Positions 9,922-17,680 of a stretch of 64,000 nt of DNA are shown one piece after another. This DNA is from Mucilaginibacter endophyticus (GTDB lineage Bacteria > Bacteroidota > Bacteroidia > Sphingobacteriales > Sphingobacteriaceae), in NCBI RefSeq assembly GCF_003351025.1, contig NZ_QPCG01000012.1:1-64000 (forward strand). Reading direction: 5' to 3'. The notes beneath the pieces were generated by a model. It made no database searches, was not told the DNA's origin, and saw nothing but the letters and a program-made list of their open reading frames with translations. Position 1 is the first letter of the stretch, and each line of letters opens with the position of its first letter. Both the position numbers and the translations under genes were made by a program.

Positions 9922-10774
9922 TTACAATGACATAACGAATTGCAGTACCAGTGCTCCGTTCCCAAACGAGGGAAACAAGATAGATCCGTTATTTTCCTTT
10001 TTCTTACTTTTCATGTCATGGGGCCGGTTTCTGTTTTGTTCCTTTTCGCGGCCTGCCTTAAACAGGTTATTGCGAATATTAGGATATAACAAGTGTGCTG
10101 CTTTTGTTGATAGGATCCCAAACCCCGCGCCAGCTATGACATCGCTGAGCCAATGGTCTGTATGATATACCCTGAATACCTTTGTGGTAGTCGCGAACGC
10201 GTATCTGACCACACTGTAAGTAGCGGATCTATCACCCAGTTCCTGGGACCTAAATTCAGCGCCGGCAAAGGAGCTGCAGGTATGGCCAGAGGGGAAATGA
10301 ATTATAATCAGTATTATCTGGCTAACATATGCTTTACGTTTGATAATGTAAAGTGTAGTTATATTTAGCATGCCCTAGCCATGACATGTATCGAAGTGCG
10401 GTCTACAAATGGGTTCTTTCCATGGATAACAGCAAGATTCAGCCGGTAGACCAGACAGGAGGAGCATATTGCAGATAATTTGGATGTGGCTCCTGGCGGC
10501 GAAGTTATGCTCACCTGCTTCTTTATATACGGAGCGATCTAATCTTCTCGGTGGATGGAATGCGAAGGAGCTTGCACCATAAGCGCCCAATACCGCCCGC
10601 GGTATTAGCGCTATAGATTTGCTGTGCAGATGTTACGGTATTTGGTGTTGTGAAAATATCTTTTTTTAGGGTGTCCCCAATATTTATTTTTTTTAAAGTA
10701 TCGGAAGGAACTTCCTGTGCACAGACCTTAAAGGTCCTATAAATTAATATGATAACATAGATAAATTTTTCCAT
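9922..10774 (-). pseudogene. Broken PAP2-family membrane-associated phosphatase
   Basis: The gene starts at 10774 with a secretion-type N-terminus (MEKFIYVIILIYRTFKVCAQ) and a mature part rich in Thr and Lys, then loses frame at about 10523. Around 10375-10590 other frames carry debris. The C-terminal part (up to 10371) holds the PAP2 signature block: PSGHTCSSFAGAEF and, later, YHTDHWLSDVIAGAGFG, matching motifs 2 and 3 of type-2 phosphatidic acid phosphatases, including the His nucleophile. At least two frameshifts separate these parts, so no functional enzyme can be made. It would have dephosphorylated a lipid phosphate or pyrophosphate at the membrane. Confidence 0.8.
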
Positions 10775-10920
10775 TGACAGGTATGGTAGGTTATTATCGG
10801 AATTTCCAATTTAAATGCCAACAAGTTGCATTTTGTTTTTCAAATGAACGCTATCACATTTATAAAATTAGATGGGCTATACTACAAATATGAATGATAA
10901 CTAAACTATCCGGGAAAGTC

Positions 10921-11253
10921 ATGATCTTTGACGACGATGAAGATAAATAGAATATATACAGCTACAGGAGAAGATGGAATTATCACATTCACCGATTGCA
11001 TGGGTGTAGTAGACCGGGTTTCAAATAAACCCTGATGTGATACCGATGGATGACTCGATACCGGAAACAGGTGGAATCGTTGTGACAAGGCTGCTTAAAC
11101 GGTCACCCATAACCCGGCACTTCCCGGTGGTATTTTTCGGCAAATGGCAATATATCCGTACTGACTAAGGAGGCGGGTGCCGGCACGTACATGCCCAAGC
11201 CACCTGATATTGACGAGCTGGTTAACGCAATAAATAGCGTCCTCGATTGTTAA
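10921..11253 (+). pseudogene. Decayed receiver (response regulator)
   Basis: This is visible only by joining frames. It begins MIFDDDED (acidic pocket) at 10921 and hits a stop after nine codons. A further frame gives INPDVIPMDDSIPETGG, which holds the phosphoacceptor Asp and loop, and RHFPVVFF, equivalent to strand 4. A last frame gives NISVLTKEAGAGTYMPKPPDIDELVNAINSVL, with the conserved Lys-Pro and final helix, stopping at 11251-11253. This is the complete order of receiver motifs over the right length, split by at least three frame changes. Confidence 0.75.
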
Positions 11254-11410
11254 AGCAGGCGTACGGTAGATACGTCATCTTAATAAAACGGCTATAGTGA
11301 TACGAAAAATCTCATCCGCAGGTATGTTCTTCTTAGTAGCCTCGTAGAATCCTGCTTATTAAACAACCTTTTCGGGAAGAAACCGTACGATAGGTACCCT
11401 TAAATAAATT

Positions 11411-11846
11411 GATCCGGCGGGCTGGCATAAGCATGTCAGCCTGCTTGATTCCCATCAGCCCAGAATTCTACTTATTGAAGATTCAGAAATCGATACGGTC
11501 ATCTTTAAGTTAATGATCAAAAAAACGCTCGATCATCCTGTTATTGAGACCTGCAAAAACGGGCTTGCAGCGATAGAAAAGCTTACTGCCCTAAAGTAAC
11601 AAGGGCCGAACTTTTGCCAGACTATATTTTCTCGATCTGGCAATGCCGATGATGGATGGCTGGCAATTCATGGATGAGCATGACCGTTTGAATATTGATC
11701 CGATGCACAAAAGTACGATCTATGTGTTATCGTCGTCAATTAACAAAACGGATGTCATTAAATCACATGCGAACCCAAGGGTTGAAACCTTTTTATCCAA
11801 GCCAATTGATTTTGGAAAAATCAAAGCCGTTTTCTTTTCCAATTAA
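11411..11846 (+). pseudogene. Decayed Rcp1-like receiver, paralogue of 9215-9619
   Basis: The first frame (from about 11438) gives SHQPRILLIEDSEIDTVIF and runs to ACKNGLAAIEKL-like sequence before a stop at about 11599. A second frame then gives FLDLAMPMMDGWQFMDEHDRLNIDP, with the phosphoacceptor Asp in FLDLAMP, then SSSINKTDV and FLSKPIDFGKI. There is no ATG in the first frame, a premature stop and a frame change. The order and wording match the intact receiver at 9215-9619, so this is a decayed duplicate, on the opposite strand. Confidence 0.82.
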
Positions 11847-11943
11847 TCCATCGAACGGCGCTAAATTCAACTATCTTTGCAATGTTTTTTTATACAATAG
11901 ATGTTCACGTATCTTTTTTGTTAAATACAGTTTAAATTAATTA

Positions 11944-11973
11944 GGGAAACAAAGCCGGGCGCGATGCCCGGCT
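11944..11973 (-). terminator. Hairpin terminator reading leftward
   Basis: AGCCGGGC at 11953-11960 pairs with GCCCGGCT at 11966-11973 around a 5-base loop. On the minus strand the stem is followed by TTTGTTTCCC, so it would stop transcription of the xth/uvrA remnants. Confidence 0.6.
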
Positions 11974-11999
11974 GTATAATTGCTCTGATCGTAACATTA

Positions 12000-12106
12000 A
12001 TGCCTGCATTTGAAGAACCAATGAGTCTCTTGGAATTTCGAGACTGACGTCTTTCAAATTATGCTCTCTTGCTCCGCGAACCCTGATAAATCCAGAAAAA
12101 TCATGA
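12000..12106 (-). pseudogene. uvrA: N-terminal stub of UvrA
   Basis: One minus-strand frame reads SGFIRVRGAREHNLKDVSLE followed by IPRDSLV. That is the start of UvrA, the ATPase of nucleotide excision repair, just before its first Walker A region. Similarity ends abruptly at LV, where family members continue VFTGLSGSGKSS. There is no start codon, as upstream sequence runs into the end of the xth remnant in another frame. About 27 residues of a protein of over 900 remain. Whether it was a class I UvrA or the UvrA2 type cannot be told. Confidence 0.75.
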
Positions 12107-12144
12107 CCTTTTTTGCCATGCCATTTTAACAGGCAAACTAAACC

Positions 12145-12807
12145 TTAGTTTGAGGGGGCGGAAGTTTAATCCCGCAAAAGCGTTACGCAGGTAATCCCAA
12201 AAGGTATAAATACATTTGTCGGGATACAGGAAGCGGATGGCATCTGTCCATCCTGTTTTGAGCAGGGCCCTCCATAGTTTCCGGGCTTCCGGACGAAAAG
12301 TGCATTATCGGCATATTTTTCCGTCTTGTAAGTATCCAAATCGGTTGGCATGATATTGAAGTCACCGATAAGCGCCACAGGTAAGCCAAAGCCCTGCAAT
12401 TTTTTTCCGTGCGTCGTCAGCCGCTTTATCCACTTCAATTTATAATCGAATTTGCGGCCGGGAAATGGGTTACCGTTCGGCAGCTATAAACAGCCAATAA
12501 CAACACCGTTGATGAACGCTTTGATATAACGGCTGTGCGTGTCATCCGGGTCGCCATCCAGTCCCCGCCGGGTTTCCTGGATTTCTCCATATCGAGATAA
12601 GATCGCTACACCGTTCCAGCTTTTTTGACCTTGCCAGATAGCGTGGTAACCCGCTTCCAGTAATGGCCGCTCCGGAAATCTGTTATCTTCGCATTTTAAT
12701 TCCTGCAAACAAACGATATCTGGCTTGGCTTCCGCCAGCCAACGCAGTAAATTGGTCAGCCGTCCATTAATACCGTTGATGTTGTAAGTCGCTATTTTCA
12801 CAAGCAT
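12145..12807 (-). pseudogene. xth: Broken exodeoxyribonuclease III (AP endonuclease)
   Basis: The start MLVKIATYNINGINGR and the catalytic QELK motif (LQELKCEDNRFP) identify the Xth/ExoIII family, which cuts DNA at abasic sites. The frame is interrupted by a TAG at about 12484 (VVIGCL-stop-LPNGNPFPG, where Tyr is expected), then continues in the same frame with LIGDFNIMPTDLD (catalytic Asp/Asn). It then shifts frame near 12300 into WTDAIRFLYPDKCIYTFWDY. The end (GLRIDHLL in relatives, with the catalytic His) is absent, and the sequence runs into the uvrA stub. One nonsense codon, one frameshift and a 3' deletion make it nonfunctional. Confidence 0.88.
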
Positions 12808-12876
12808 ATAACATCTCTGGCATAATATAGTTGCCGGAGTTAAAACTTAATCTGCTCCTGGTGCTTATGTATATCT

Positions 12877-13170
12877 ATGGCAACTATCAAAAACGTTCAG
12901 CCACTCAGCGCAGAAGAGCTGTTTGACTTGTTAAAAACTGGTTTCGCAAATTATATCAACAACAAACTAGGATCCAACCTCGCTATTGAATACGCACACG
13001 TTTTCAACGAAATCAACATTTCATTTCCAGAAGTCATCGACGGCCCGGCCCTTAACATAGCCGTAACCGACGTGGAACTGACCGTTACACTACTGGCTGT
13101 GGAAAGTGATTATAATGCTGAGTTGCTGGAAGAACACCTGATCGGTTATCTTCGACAACAGGCCTCCTAA
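12877..13170 (+). CDS. Hypothetical protein, 97 aa
   Basis: The frame is intact, starting MATIKNVQPLSAEELFDLLK. I do not recognise the family. It looks like a small cytoplasmic alpha/beta protein: an N-terminal helix pair, then alternating strands (NIAVTDVELTVTLLAVES) and a C-terminal helix (EEHLIGYLRQQ). It lies about 40 bases before the HAD gene on the same strand, so the two are probably co-transcribed. It is the first intact gene after the decayed DNA-repair block. Confidence 0.65.
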   Translation: MATIKNVQPLSAEELFDLLKTGFANYINNKLGSNLAIEYAHVFNEINISFPEVIDGPALNIAVTDVELTVTLLAVESDYNAELLEEHLIGYLRQQAS

Positions 13171-13211
13171 CCAAATTATGAATGTTACTAAAGAAGCGAA
13201 AAAAAGACGCT

Positions 13212-13994
13212 ATGAAGCATGGATTAATGATTGATATGGATGGTGTTATATACGCCGGTGAAGAACTGATAAAAGGAGCCGATGTATTTGTCAAACGCCT
13301 GCTGAAGGATAAAGTTCCCTTTACCTTTCTGTCCAACAATAGCTCCAAGAGCCGCGCTGATGCTGTAGAAAAATTGGCTAAGCTGGGCATCAACGTTACC
13401 GAGAAACATATTTATACCAGTGCAATGGCTACCGCTACCTTCCTGACAGAACATTACAAGGATTGCAGCGTGCACGTTTTAGGTGAAGGCGGTTTGTTGA
13501 AAAGCCTGAAAAATGCAGGAATCCGCATAGTGGATAAAAAGCCAGATTTGGTTATTCTTGGTGAGGGGCAGGAATTCAGTTTAGATAGAGTCCACAAAGC
13601 GGTTGACATGATACTGGCAGGCGCGCGCTTTATCGCCACGAACCGTGACCCGTCGCCACGCCGGGAAGGTTGGAACAACCTGGGTATTGCTGCGACAGCG
13701 GCCATGATCGAAGAAGCAAGCGGGCGCGAACCTTTTGTGATCGGCAAGCCCAGTCCTGTCATGATGCGTTCGGCGGCGGCTTATATGGGTTTGAAGCCCG
13801 AAGATGTGACCGTGATCGGCGACACAATGGAAACCGACATTATTGGCGGTATCTATATGGGGTTCAAAACGGTACTCGTGCTTTCCGGGATCGCAGACAG
13901 GGAACAACTGATCAAATACGGCTACCGGCCACATCTTGTTGTTAACTCGGTAGATAAGATCGAATTTCCTTTAAAGTGGTGGACCAAACATTAG
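13212..13994 (+). CDS. HAD-IIA family phosphatase (NagD-like)
   Basis: This encodes 260 residues from the ATG at 13212 (MKHGLMIDMDGV); an in-frame ATG at 13182 would add ten Lys-rich residues that are not family-like. HAD motifs are motif I DMDGVIY (nucleophile D8, general acid D10), motif II FLSNNSSKS, a C2A-type cap, motif III Lys in VIGKPSPVMM and motif IV GDTMETDIIGG. This class hydrolyses small phosphate esters such as nucleotides or sugar phosphates in the cytoplasm. The true substrate is not visible. The 3' end overlaps the converging small membrane protein by 4 bases. Confidence 0.9.
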   Translation: MKHGLMIDMDGVIYAGEELIKGADVFVKRLLKDKVPFTFLSNNSSKSRADAVEKLAKLGINVTEKHIYTSAMATATFLTEHYKDCSVHVLGEGGLLKSLKNAGIRIVDKKPDLVILGEGQEFSLDRVHKAVDMILAGARFIATNRDPSPRREGWNNLGIAATAAMIEEASGREPFVIGKPSPVMMRSAAAYMGLKPEDVTVIGDTMETDIIGGIYMGFKTVLVLSGIADREQLIKYGYRPHLVVNSVDKIEFPLKWWTKH

Positions 13995-14194
13995 AATCTA
14001 CTGGCCCAGTCGTCATCCCTATTCTTACCAGACAGCACCAGCGTAAACCACAGCAACGTCCCGGTGAGCAGCAATTGTTTATGCCCTGCAGGCAGGCGGT
14101 GGACAGGATCGGTCATCCATGATAGCCCATCCCATAGCAGCAAGCAAACCAGTGCAGCAAACAGCAGTGACCTAAATAGTTCAACCTTACTCAT
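13991..14194 (-). CDS. Small membrane protein, 67 aa
   Basis: It has two hydrophobic stretches, about residues 8-26 (LLFAALVCLLLWDGLSW) and 40-56 (LLLTGTLLWFTLVLSG), separated by a polar loop with PVHRLPAGHKQ, so it is a likely two-pass inner-membrane protein. No family is recognised. Its start overlaps the stop of the next upstream gene (14191-14484) by four bases (ATGA type), indicating translational coupling and a shared function or regulation. Confidence 0.6.
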   Translation of the reverse strand: MSKVELFRSLLFAALVCLLLWDGLSWMTDPVHRLPAGHKQLLLTGTLLWFTLVLSGKNRDDDWASRF

Positions 14195-14484
14195 ATCTTT
14201 TCCTCCAAATTTTTAAGCCGAAATATTTCCCGCGCAATTAACTTACTGTTACAGGCCAGTTCATCCAGGTTACAGCAAATTGTCTTAATCTTTACAGGTA
14301 TTTCATCGACTGTTTCCATCAGGTCGATATGCAGGAGACAATTTTCTTTGATTGTTTCGCTGCCTTTCAGTTGACTGAACAATTCATAGGCGTTGTGGCG
14401 ATCATTGCCAAAAAAATATTGACCATAGTCGCAAAAACCCTGCGGTGTTTTCAGGCTCAGTAAGATATAAAATCGCGTTTCCAT
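14191..14484 (-). CDS. Hypothetical protein, 97 aa
   Basis: It starts METRFYILLSLKTPQGFCDYGQYFFG. It is a compact mixed protein with Cys at several positions (FCDYG, ENCLLHIDL, TICCNLDELACNS) and a C-terminal basic helix (IAREIFRLKNLEEKI). I recognise no family. It is coupled to the downstream two-pass membrane protein and lies about 60 bases downstream of hsp20, separated from it by a terminator-like hairpin. The Cys content is a point worth noting for a stress-linked gene. Confidence 0.6.
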   Translation of the reverse strand: METRFYILLSLKTPQGFCDYGQYFFGNDRHNAYELFSQLKGSETIKENCLLHIDLMETVDEIPVKIKTICCNLDELACNSKLIAREIFRLKNLEEKI

Positions 14485-14494
14485 AGCATCTAAA

Positions 14495-14526
14495 ATTCAA
14501 AAAGCCCCTGCAAGCAGGAGCCCTTT
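14495..14526 (-). terminator. Hairpin terminator after hsp20
   Basis: On the plus strand CCTGC and GCAGG flank a two-base loop, extended by GCCC/GGGC-type pairing with one bulge. Read leftward it ends in a TTTTT tract. It sits directly behind the hsp20 stop. Confidence 0.6.
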
Positions 14527-14545
14527 GTTGAAAACTATTAAGCAC

Positions 14546-14983
14546 TTATTTGATCTCGATCTGACGGCGAACCGCTTTTGCTTCTTCACGTTTAGCAATA
14601 TCGATACGCAGGATACCATCAGTATAAGAAGCTTCGATATTGGCATGATCAGCGCTTTCAGGCAGGGTGAAGGAACGCACAAATGAGCTATAGCTGTATT
14701 CACGTTTGCTGTAGTTCTTTTGGTTGTCCTGGTGGTCGGCGTTTTGTTCCACTGAAATGCTCAGCTGGTTGCGTTCCAGGTTCAATTTGAAATCTTCTTT
14801 TCTTAGACCCGGCGCAGCCAGCTCCACATGATAGTTGTTCTCGCTTTCGCTAATGTTTACCGCAGGTACGCGGGCCACCATGCGGTCGCTGAAGAAAGTG
14901 TCATTGAAGATCGAATCGAAAACATCATTAAAGCCTGGCATTAATGTGTTGTTAGCTTTGTTGTTGAATTTAACTAAGGTCAT
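14546..14983 (-). CDS. Hsp20/alpha-crystallin small heat-shock protein
   Basis: This encodes 145 residues. An N-terminal arm (MTLVKFNNKANNTLMPGFNDVFDSIF) leads into an alpha-crystallin domain at about 45-135 (VPAVNISESENNYHVELAAPGLRKEDF and later ASYTDGILRIDIAKRE), and the end has the I-x-I type tail (RQIEIK). It is a cytoplasmic ATP-independent holdase that keeps unfolded proteins soluble. It lies downstream of the KaiB-like gene on the same strand. A perfect 11-bp inverted repeat sits about 94 bases upstream of its start and may control it. Confidence 0.94.
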   Translation of the reverse strand: MTLVKFNNKANNTLMPGFNDVFDSIFNDTFFSDRMVARVPAVNISESENNYHVELAAPGLRKEDFKLNLERNQLSISVEQNADHQDNQKNYSKREYSYSSFVRSFTLPESADHANIEASYTDGILRIDIAKREEAKAVRRQIEIK

Positions 14984-15076
14984 GGCCTTTTCTCCTTTAA
15001 ATTTTACTTTAAAAAATATTGAACAAAAAATTAATTAAACTTAAAAGGCTTATTACAAGGGTTGTGCCAACCCGTT

Positions 15077-15121
15077 AGCGCTGAAAAATTTGCAGATTTT
15101 GAATGAAAAGTTTTCAGCGCT
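15077..15121. repeat. Perfect inverted repeat upstream of hsp20
   Basis: AGCGCTGAAAA (15077-15087) is repeated in reverse as TTTTCAGCGCT (15111-15121). It lies between the kaiB-like stop and the hsp20 start. It may be an operator, or a terminator for the KaiB-like gene; it lacks a clean T tract on the minus strand and is not a CIRCE sequence. Confidence 0.6.
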
Positions 15122-15146
15122 GCTGTCATTTTTTCCGTGATCGGGC

Positions 15147-15428
15147 TCAGGCCGGTTTAATATTCAACCCCACCAGGACCTTTTCCTTATCCGATAAATC
15201 GCCGACCAATATCCGGACAGGTGCGGGAAGTTTCCGAATTAAAGTAGGAATAGCGATGATCTGTTCACTGGATGCTAATTCAGGATGTTTTTTAAGGTCG
15301 ATGACTTCCAGTGTAAAACCATCCTGGAGATGCTCCTGATAATATTTATTGATATTTTCAATGGCGCGGTCTGCTTTTTGGGTTTGACCCGCAATATAAA
15401 GTGTTAAAATGTGTTTTTCACTGCTCAT
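15147..15428 (-). CDS. kaiB: KaiB-like thioredoxin-fold protein
   Basis: The 93 residues match KaiB along the full length: LTLYIAGQTQKADRAIENIN, then LEVIDLKKHPELASSEQIIA, IPTLIRKLPAPVR and GDLSDKEKVLVGL. KaiB in cyanobacteria binds KaiC in the circadian oscillator; in other bacteria KaiB/KaiC homologues act in stress responses. No kaiC or kaiA is in this window, so a clock role is not supported here. Neighbouring hsp20 and other stress genes point to a stress role, and the thioredoxin-like fold could bind one of the local histidine kinases. Confidence 0.88.
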   Translation of the reverse strand: MSSEKHILTLYIAGQTQKADRAIENINKYYQEHLQDGFTLEVIDLKKHPELASSEQIIAIPTLIRKLPAPVRILVGDLSDKEKVLVGLNIKPA

Positions 15429-15623
15429 AGCTCAAATGATTTATTTGACAGCACCTAAGCAAGGTGCTCATGCGGGTTAGCCTAAATAAACATGTGCTGG
15501 GTAAGAGAGTGGAAACTTAAACGGTACCTTATCGAAATAGGAAAGTCTGTAGGTAGTAAACAAATAAACCCGGAATTGTTTTCACAGCCGGGGATAAAGC
15601 TAAATTAAAATCAATTCCAAGGG

Positions 15624-16247
15624 CTATATAGCTTCCTGGTACTCGATCAAACCGTTCACCAGTTTTTGCCACTGTCCGCCGGACAATCCCACCCTTGCCA
15701 TCAGTGCGATGGCCGTATTGCGGATTTTGTCATGTAGGCCGACCACTTCATTATTCGGAGTTTCGTTCCTGCCGTGAGCCCCTGCACTTAACACCAGGCC
15801 GTCGCGCCGTACAATAAAGGTGTTTGTCGATTCATCAGTGTAGAAATGTGCGATCTCCGCAGCCGCCTTGCGCGGATCGGCTACCGGCCGCAACGTCATC
15901 AATACATATTCCTCTGCCGTATGCGCGCCGCCTTCGGAAGCCAGCTTCTCAACCAGCACCCACTCGACGCCGCCGCCGGCATCTGGCCCCGGAGCGGGCA
16001 GGTCGATACTGATAAAAAAACCTTCTTCGGCCATCACTTCTAATTCCTGACCCTGGTTATTGCATAGCGTAAACTCTGCCGAACCGGCGCCCGCGTAATC
16101 ATGCCAATTGTTCACCGACAGCATTCGCCCGGCGGCTGCGTGGAAGGCTTTGTGCGCGGCATCCAATGTGTCAAACTTTTGTTCGTAGGTAAAATCAGTT
16201 TGCCGCCCGGTCTTCTGCTGCGGCAATTGTTCCAGCGCTGTTTTCAT
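15624..16247 (-). CDS. Hypothetical protein, 207 aa
   Basis: It starts MKTALEQLPQQKTGRQTDFTY. No signal peptide or membrane helix is visible. The first half looks like a small beta domain with an acidic, Gly-rich loop (APGPDAGGGVEWVLVEKL). The second half has an alpha-helical part (DPRKAAAEIAHFYTDESTNTFIVRRDG) and ends in a helix pair (GQWQKLVNGLIEYQEAI). I do not recognise the family. It stands 12 bases upstream of nothing on its strand but directly downstream (12 bases) of the lipocalin gene, so the two likely share a transcript. Confidence 0.65.
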   Translation of the reverse strand: MKTALEQLPQQKTGRQTDFTYEQKFDTLDAAHKAFHAAAGRMLSVNNWHDYAGAGSAEFTLCNNQGQELEVMAEEGFFISIDLPAPGPDAGGGVEWVLVEKLASEGGAHTAEEYVLMTLRPVADPRKAAAEIAHFYTDESTNTFIVRRDGLVLSAGAHGRNETPNNEVVGLHDKIRNTAIALMARVGLSGGQWQKLVNGLIEYQEAI

Positions 16248-16259
16248 AATTATTGGTAT

Positions 16260-16796
16260 TTAATAATCCATCCATTCCAGTTCACTGATCTCAAAGCCCA
16301 GGCTCATAGCCTTTTGCAAAAATCGTTGTTTCATTTCCTCGGGCATACTGCTTTCGCGCGACAACAACCACAGGTAATCCAATCCCCTGCCGGAAACTAA
16401 AGCATACTGATAATCGTCATCGATATCCAGAATGTTATAATCGAGGTAGATCGGCAGGAAGTAGGCGACCTCCAACTGGCCGCGCGTTTGAGAGCTTTTA
16501 AATTTAATGGTGCCCGTAGCTTCTACCGCTTTATTTTTGACAGGGTTAAAGGCGCGGGTTACCACTTTGATCGTTCCGTCCTCGTTTAACGAATATTCTT
16601 CCGTTAAGTCATGTAGGTCCTTTTCAATAAGGTTTGGCAGGCGGGCAACTTCATTCCATTTACCCAAATATCTTTCCTTGTCAAACGGGTCGACAACTGC
16701 GCTGCCGGGAATTTTCTTCTTCGGCCAAAGTGCGTAGGCGATCCCGGCAACCCATGCTGCTGCCGCAACGCCAATCAATGCTTTGCCTCTTTTCAT
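16260..16796 (-). CDS. Lipocalin (Blc-like), membrane-anchored
   Basis: This encodes 178 residues with an N-terminal hydrophobic anchor (ALIGVAAAAWVAGIAYALW) followed by a lipocalin barrel. The GxW motif is in YLGKWNEVARLPN, and the second lipocalin motif region is LVSGRGLDYLWLLSRE, typical of bacterial lipocalins (Blc/VlpA/ApoD-like). Such proteins bind lysophospholipids or fatty acids in the envelope under stress. There is no lipobox Cys, so the anchor would be a transmembrane helix. It is the second gene of a tight group: 4 bases after the YtxH-like gene and 12 bases before the 207-aa gene. Confidence 0.9.
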   Translation of the reverse strand: MKRGKALIGVAAAAWVAGIAYALWPKKKIPGSAVVDPFDKERYLGKWNEVARLPNLIEKDLHDLTEEYSLNEDGTIKVVTRAFNPVKNKAVEATGTIKFKSSQTRGQLEVAYFLPIYLDYNILDIDDDYQYALVSGRGLDYLWLLSRESSMPEEMKQRFLQKAMSLGFEISELEWMDY

Positions 16797-16800
16797 ACGA

Positions 16801-17043
16801 TTAATCTTTGATCACTGCGTCCGTTGCTATTTTCGCCGCTTTTTTAGGGATGATGGTTTTTTTATCGATTACCTCGGCTGCGGTATCGCTTACCGCCTCT
16901 TTTACTTTACGGGTAATTTGCCTGCGGTATTGTGCGCCTTTATCGGTAAGATATAACCAACCGAGGCCGATGCCCGCTGTAACACCAACGGCAAGTCCGA
17001 CGATTAGGCCAGTATGGTCTTCTTTTTTAAATGGATTTTTCAT
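16801..17043 (-). CDS. YtxH-like small membrane protein
   Basis: This encodes 80 residues. A short basic start (MKNPFKKEDHTG) is followed by a Gly-rich membrane segment (LIVGLAVGVTAGIGLGWLYL) and a long amphipathic, Lys/Ala-rich helix (RRQITRKVKEAVSDTAAEVIDKK). This layout is that of the YtxH/gas-vesicle-like general stress proteins. It is first in a tight group with lipocalin and the 207-aa protein. The assignment is by layout rather than by catalytic motif. Confidence 0.75.
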   Translation of the reverse strand: MKNPFKKEDHTGLIVGLAVGVTAGIGLGWLYLTDKGAQYRRQITRKVKEAVSDTAAEVIDKKTIIPKKAAKIATDAVIKD

Positions 17044-17072
17044 AAAGGGGTAACAATACTTACCCCCAATTG

Positions 17073-17312
17073 TTAGCGGTTAAAACGGATATGCGCCAGA
17101 TAGGGCCCTAATTGCACGATATCGTCGAATGCCCGGTAGCGCAAGACCTTTTTAGCCAGGGGGTCATAATGGACCTCGCCATAGATCTTACCAAGACTGT
17201 ACAGTTGTACGATCAGGCCGTTTTCTTCACGGTCCGCCAAAAAATTGCTCTGTTTGATCGCATCCTCCTTTTCGGGTTCACTTAGCGCATGATATTGTTC
17301 CATGGTTAGCAT
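17073..17312 (-). CDS. Hypothetical protein, 79 aa
   Basis: It starts MLTMEQYHALSEPEKEDAIKQSNFLADREENG, then YGEVHYDPLAKKVLRYRAFDD and a beta-rich end (LAHIRFNR). It is cytoplasmic in appearance and of no family I recognise. The gap to the upstream 116-aa gene is 17 bases and to the YtxH-like gene 29 bases, so it belongs to the same minus-strand run of small stress-associated genes. Confidence 0.62.
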   Translation of the reverse strand: MLTMEQYHALSEPEKEDAIKQSNFLADREENGLIVQLYSLGKIYGEVHYDPLAKKVLRYRAFDDIVQLGPYLAHIRFNR

Positions 17313-17329
17313 GGCACTAATTTACGCAT

Positions 17330-17680
17330 TTAAATATCCGGCTCCTGAAAAGTTTCGATAAAAACTGCGAGGTACGCCTGCTCGGCAACGCTTAAAACAT
17401 CGCCCTCGAATTGCCGTACATTGCCATTTTCGAACAGAAATTTGCCTAAATAGTCTGGGTTCTGCCAATCCGGTAAATCACTTATCGCCCCATCGCTTTC
17501 TGTCGGTTCGGTAAACAAATGCGTTTCATCACCAAAAGCGTCTTTATAGATTTTGAAAACACCTGTTGAACGCAGGCCGTGTTCACCATCCTTTTCCAGG
17601 ATCGGTTCGATTAATACGTAACGGTCGCTTCCATCTGGCTGCGGGATGCTCGTTTGAACCGGATTCATCATCTTAAGCAC
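17330..17680 (-). CDS. Hypothetical protein, 116 aa
   Basis: It is acidic (RYVLIEPILEKDGEHGLRSTG, FTEPTESDGAISDLPDWQNPDYLG) and has no Cys, no signal peptide and no membrane helix. An internal Met (MMNPVQTSIPQPDGSD) is the more likely start, because the upstream start overlaps the end of the Ku reading frame by eight bases. I recognise no family. It follows the Ku remnant on the same strand and looks intact even though Ku is not. Confidence 0.6.
   Translation of the reverse strand: MLKMMNPVQTSIPQPDGSDRYVLIEPILEKDGEHGLRSTGVFKIYKDAFGDETHLFTEPTESDGAISDLPDWQNPDYLGKFLFENGNVRQFEGDVLSVAEQAYLAVFIETFQEPDI

Noticed and set aside
13670..13945. Arg/His-rich frame within the HAD gene
   Set aside because: A shifted reading of a conserved gene with full HAD motifs.
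15147..15428. A complete circadian kaiABC set
   Set aside because: Only the KaiB-like gene is present; there is no kaiA or kaiC in the window.
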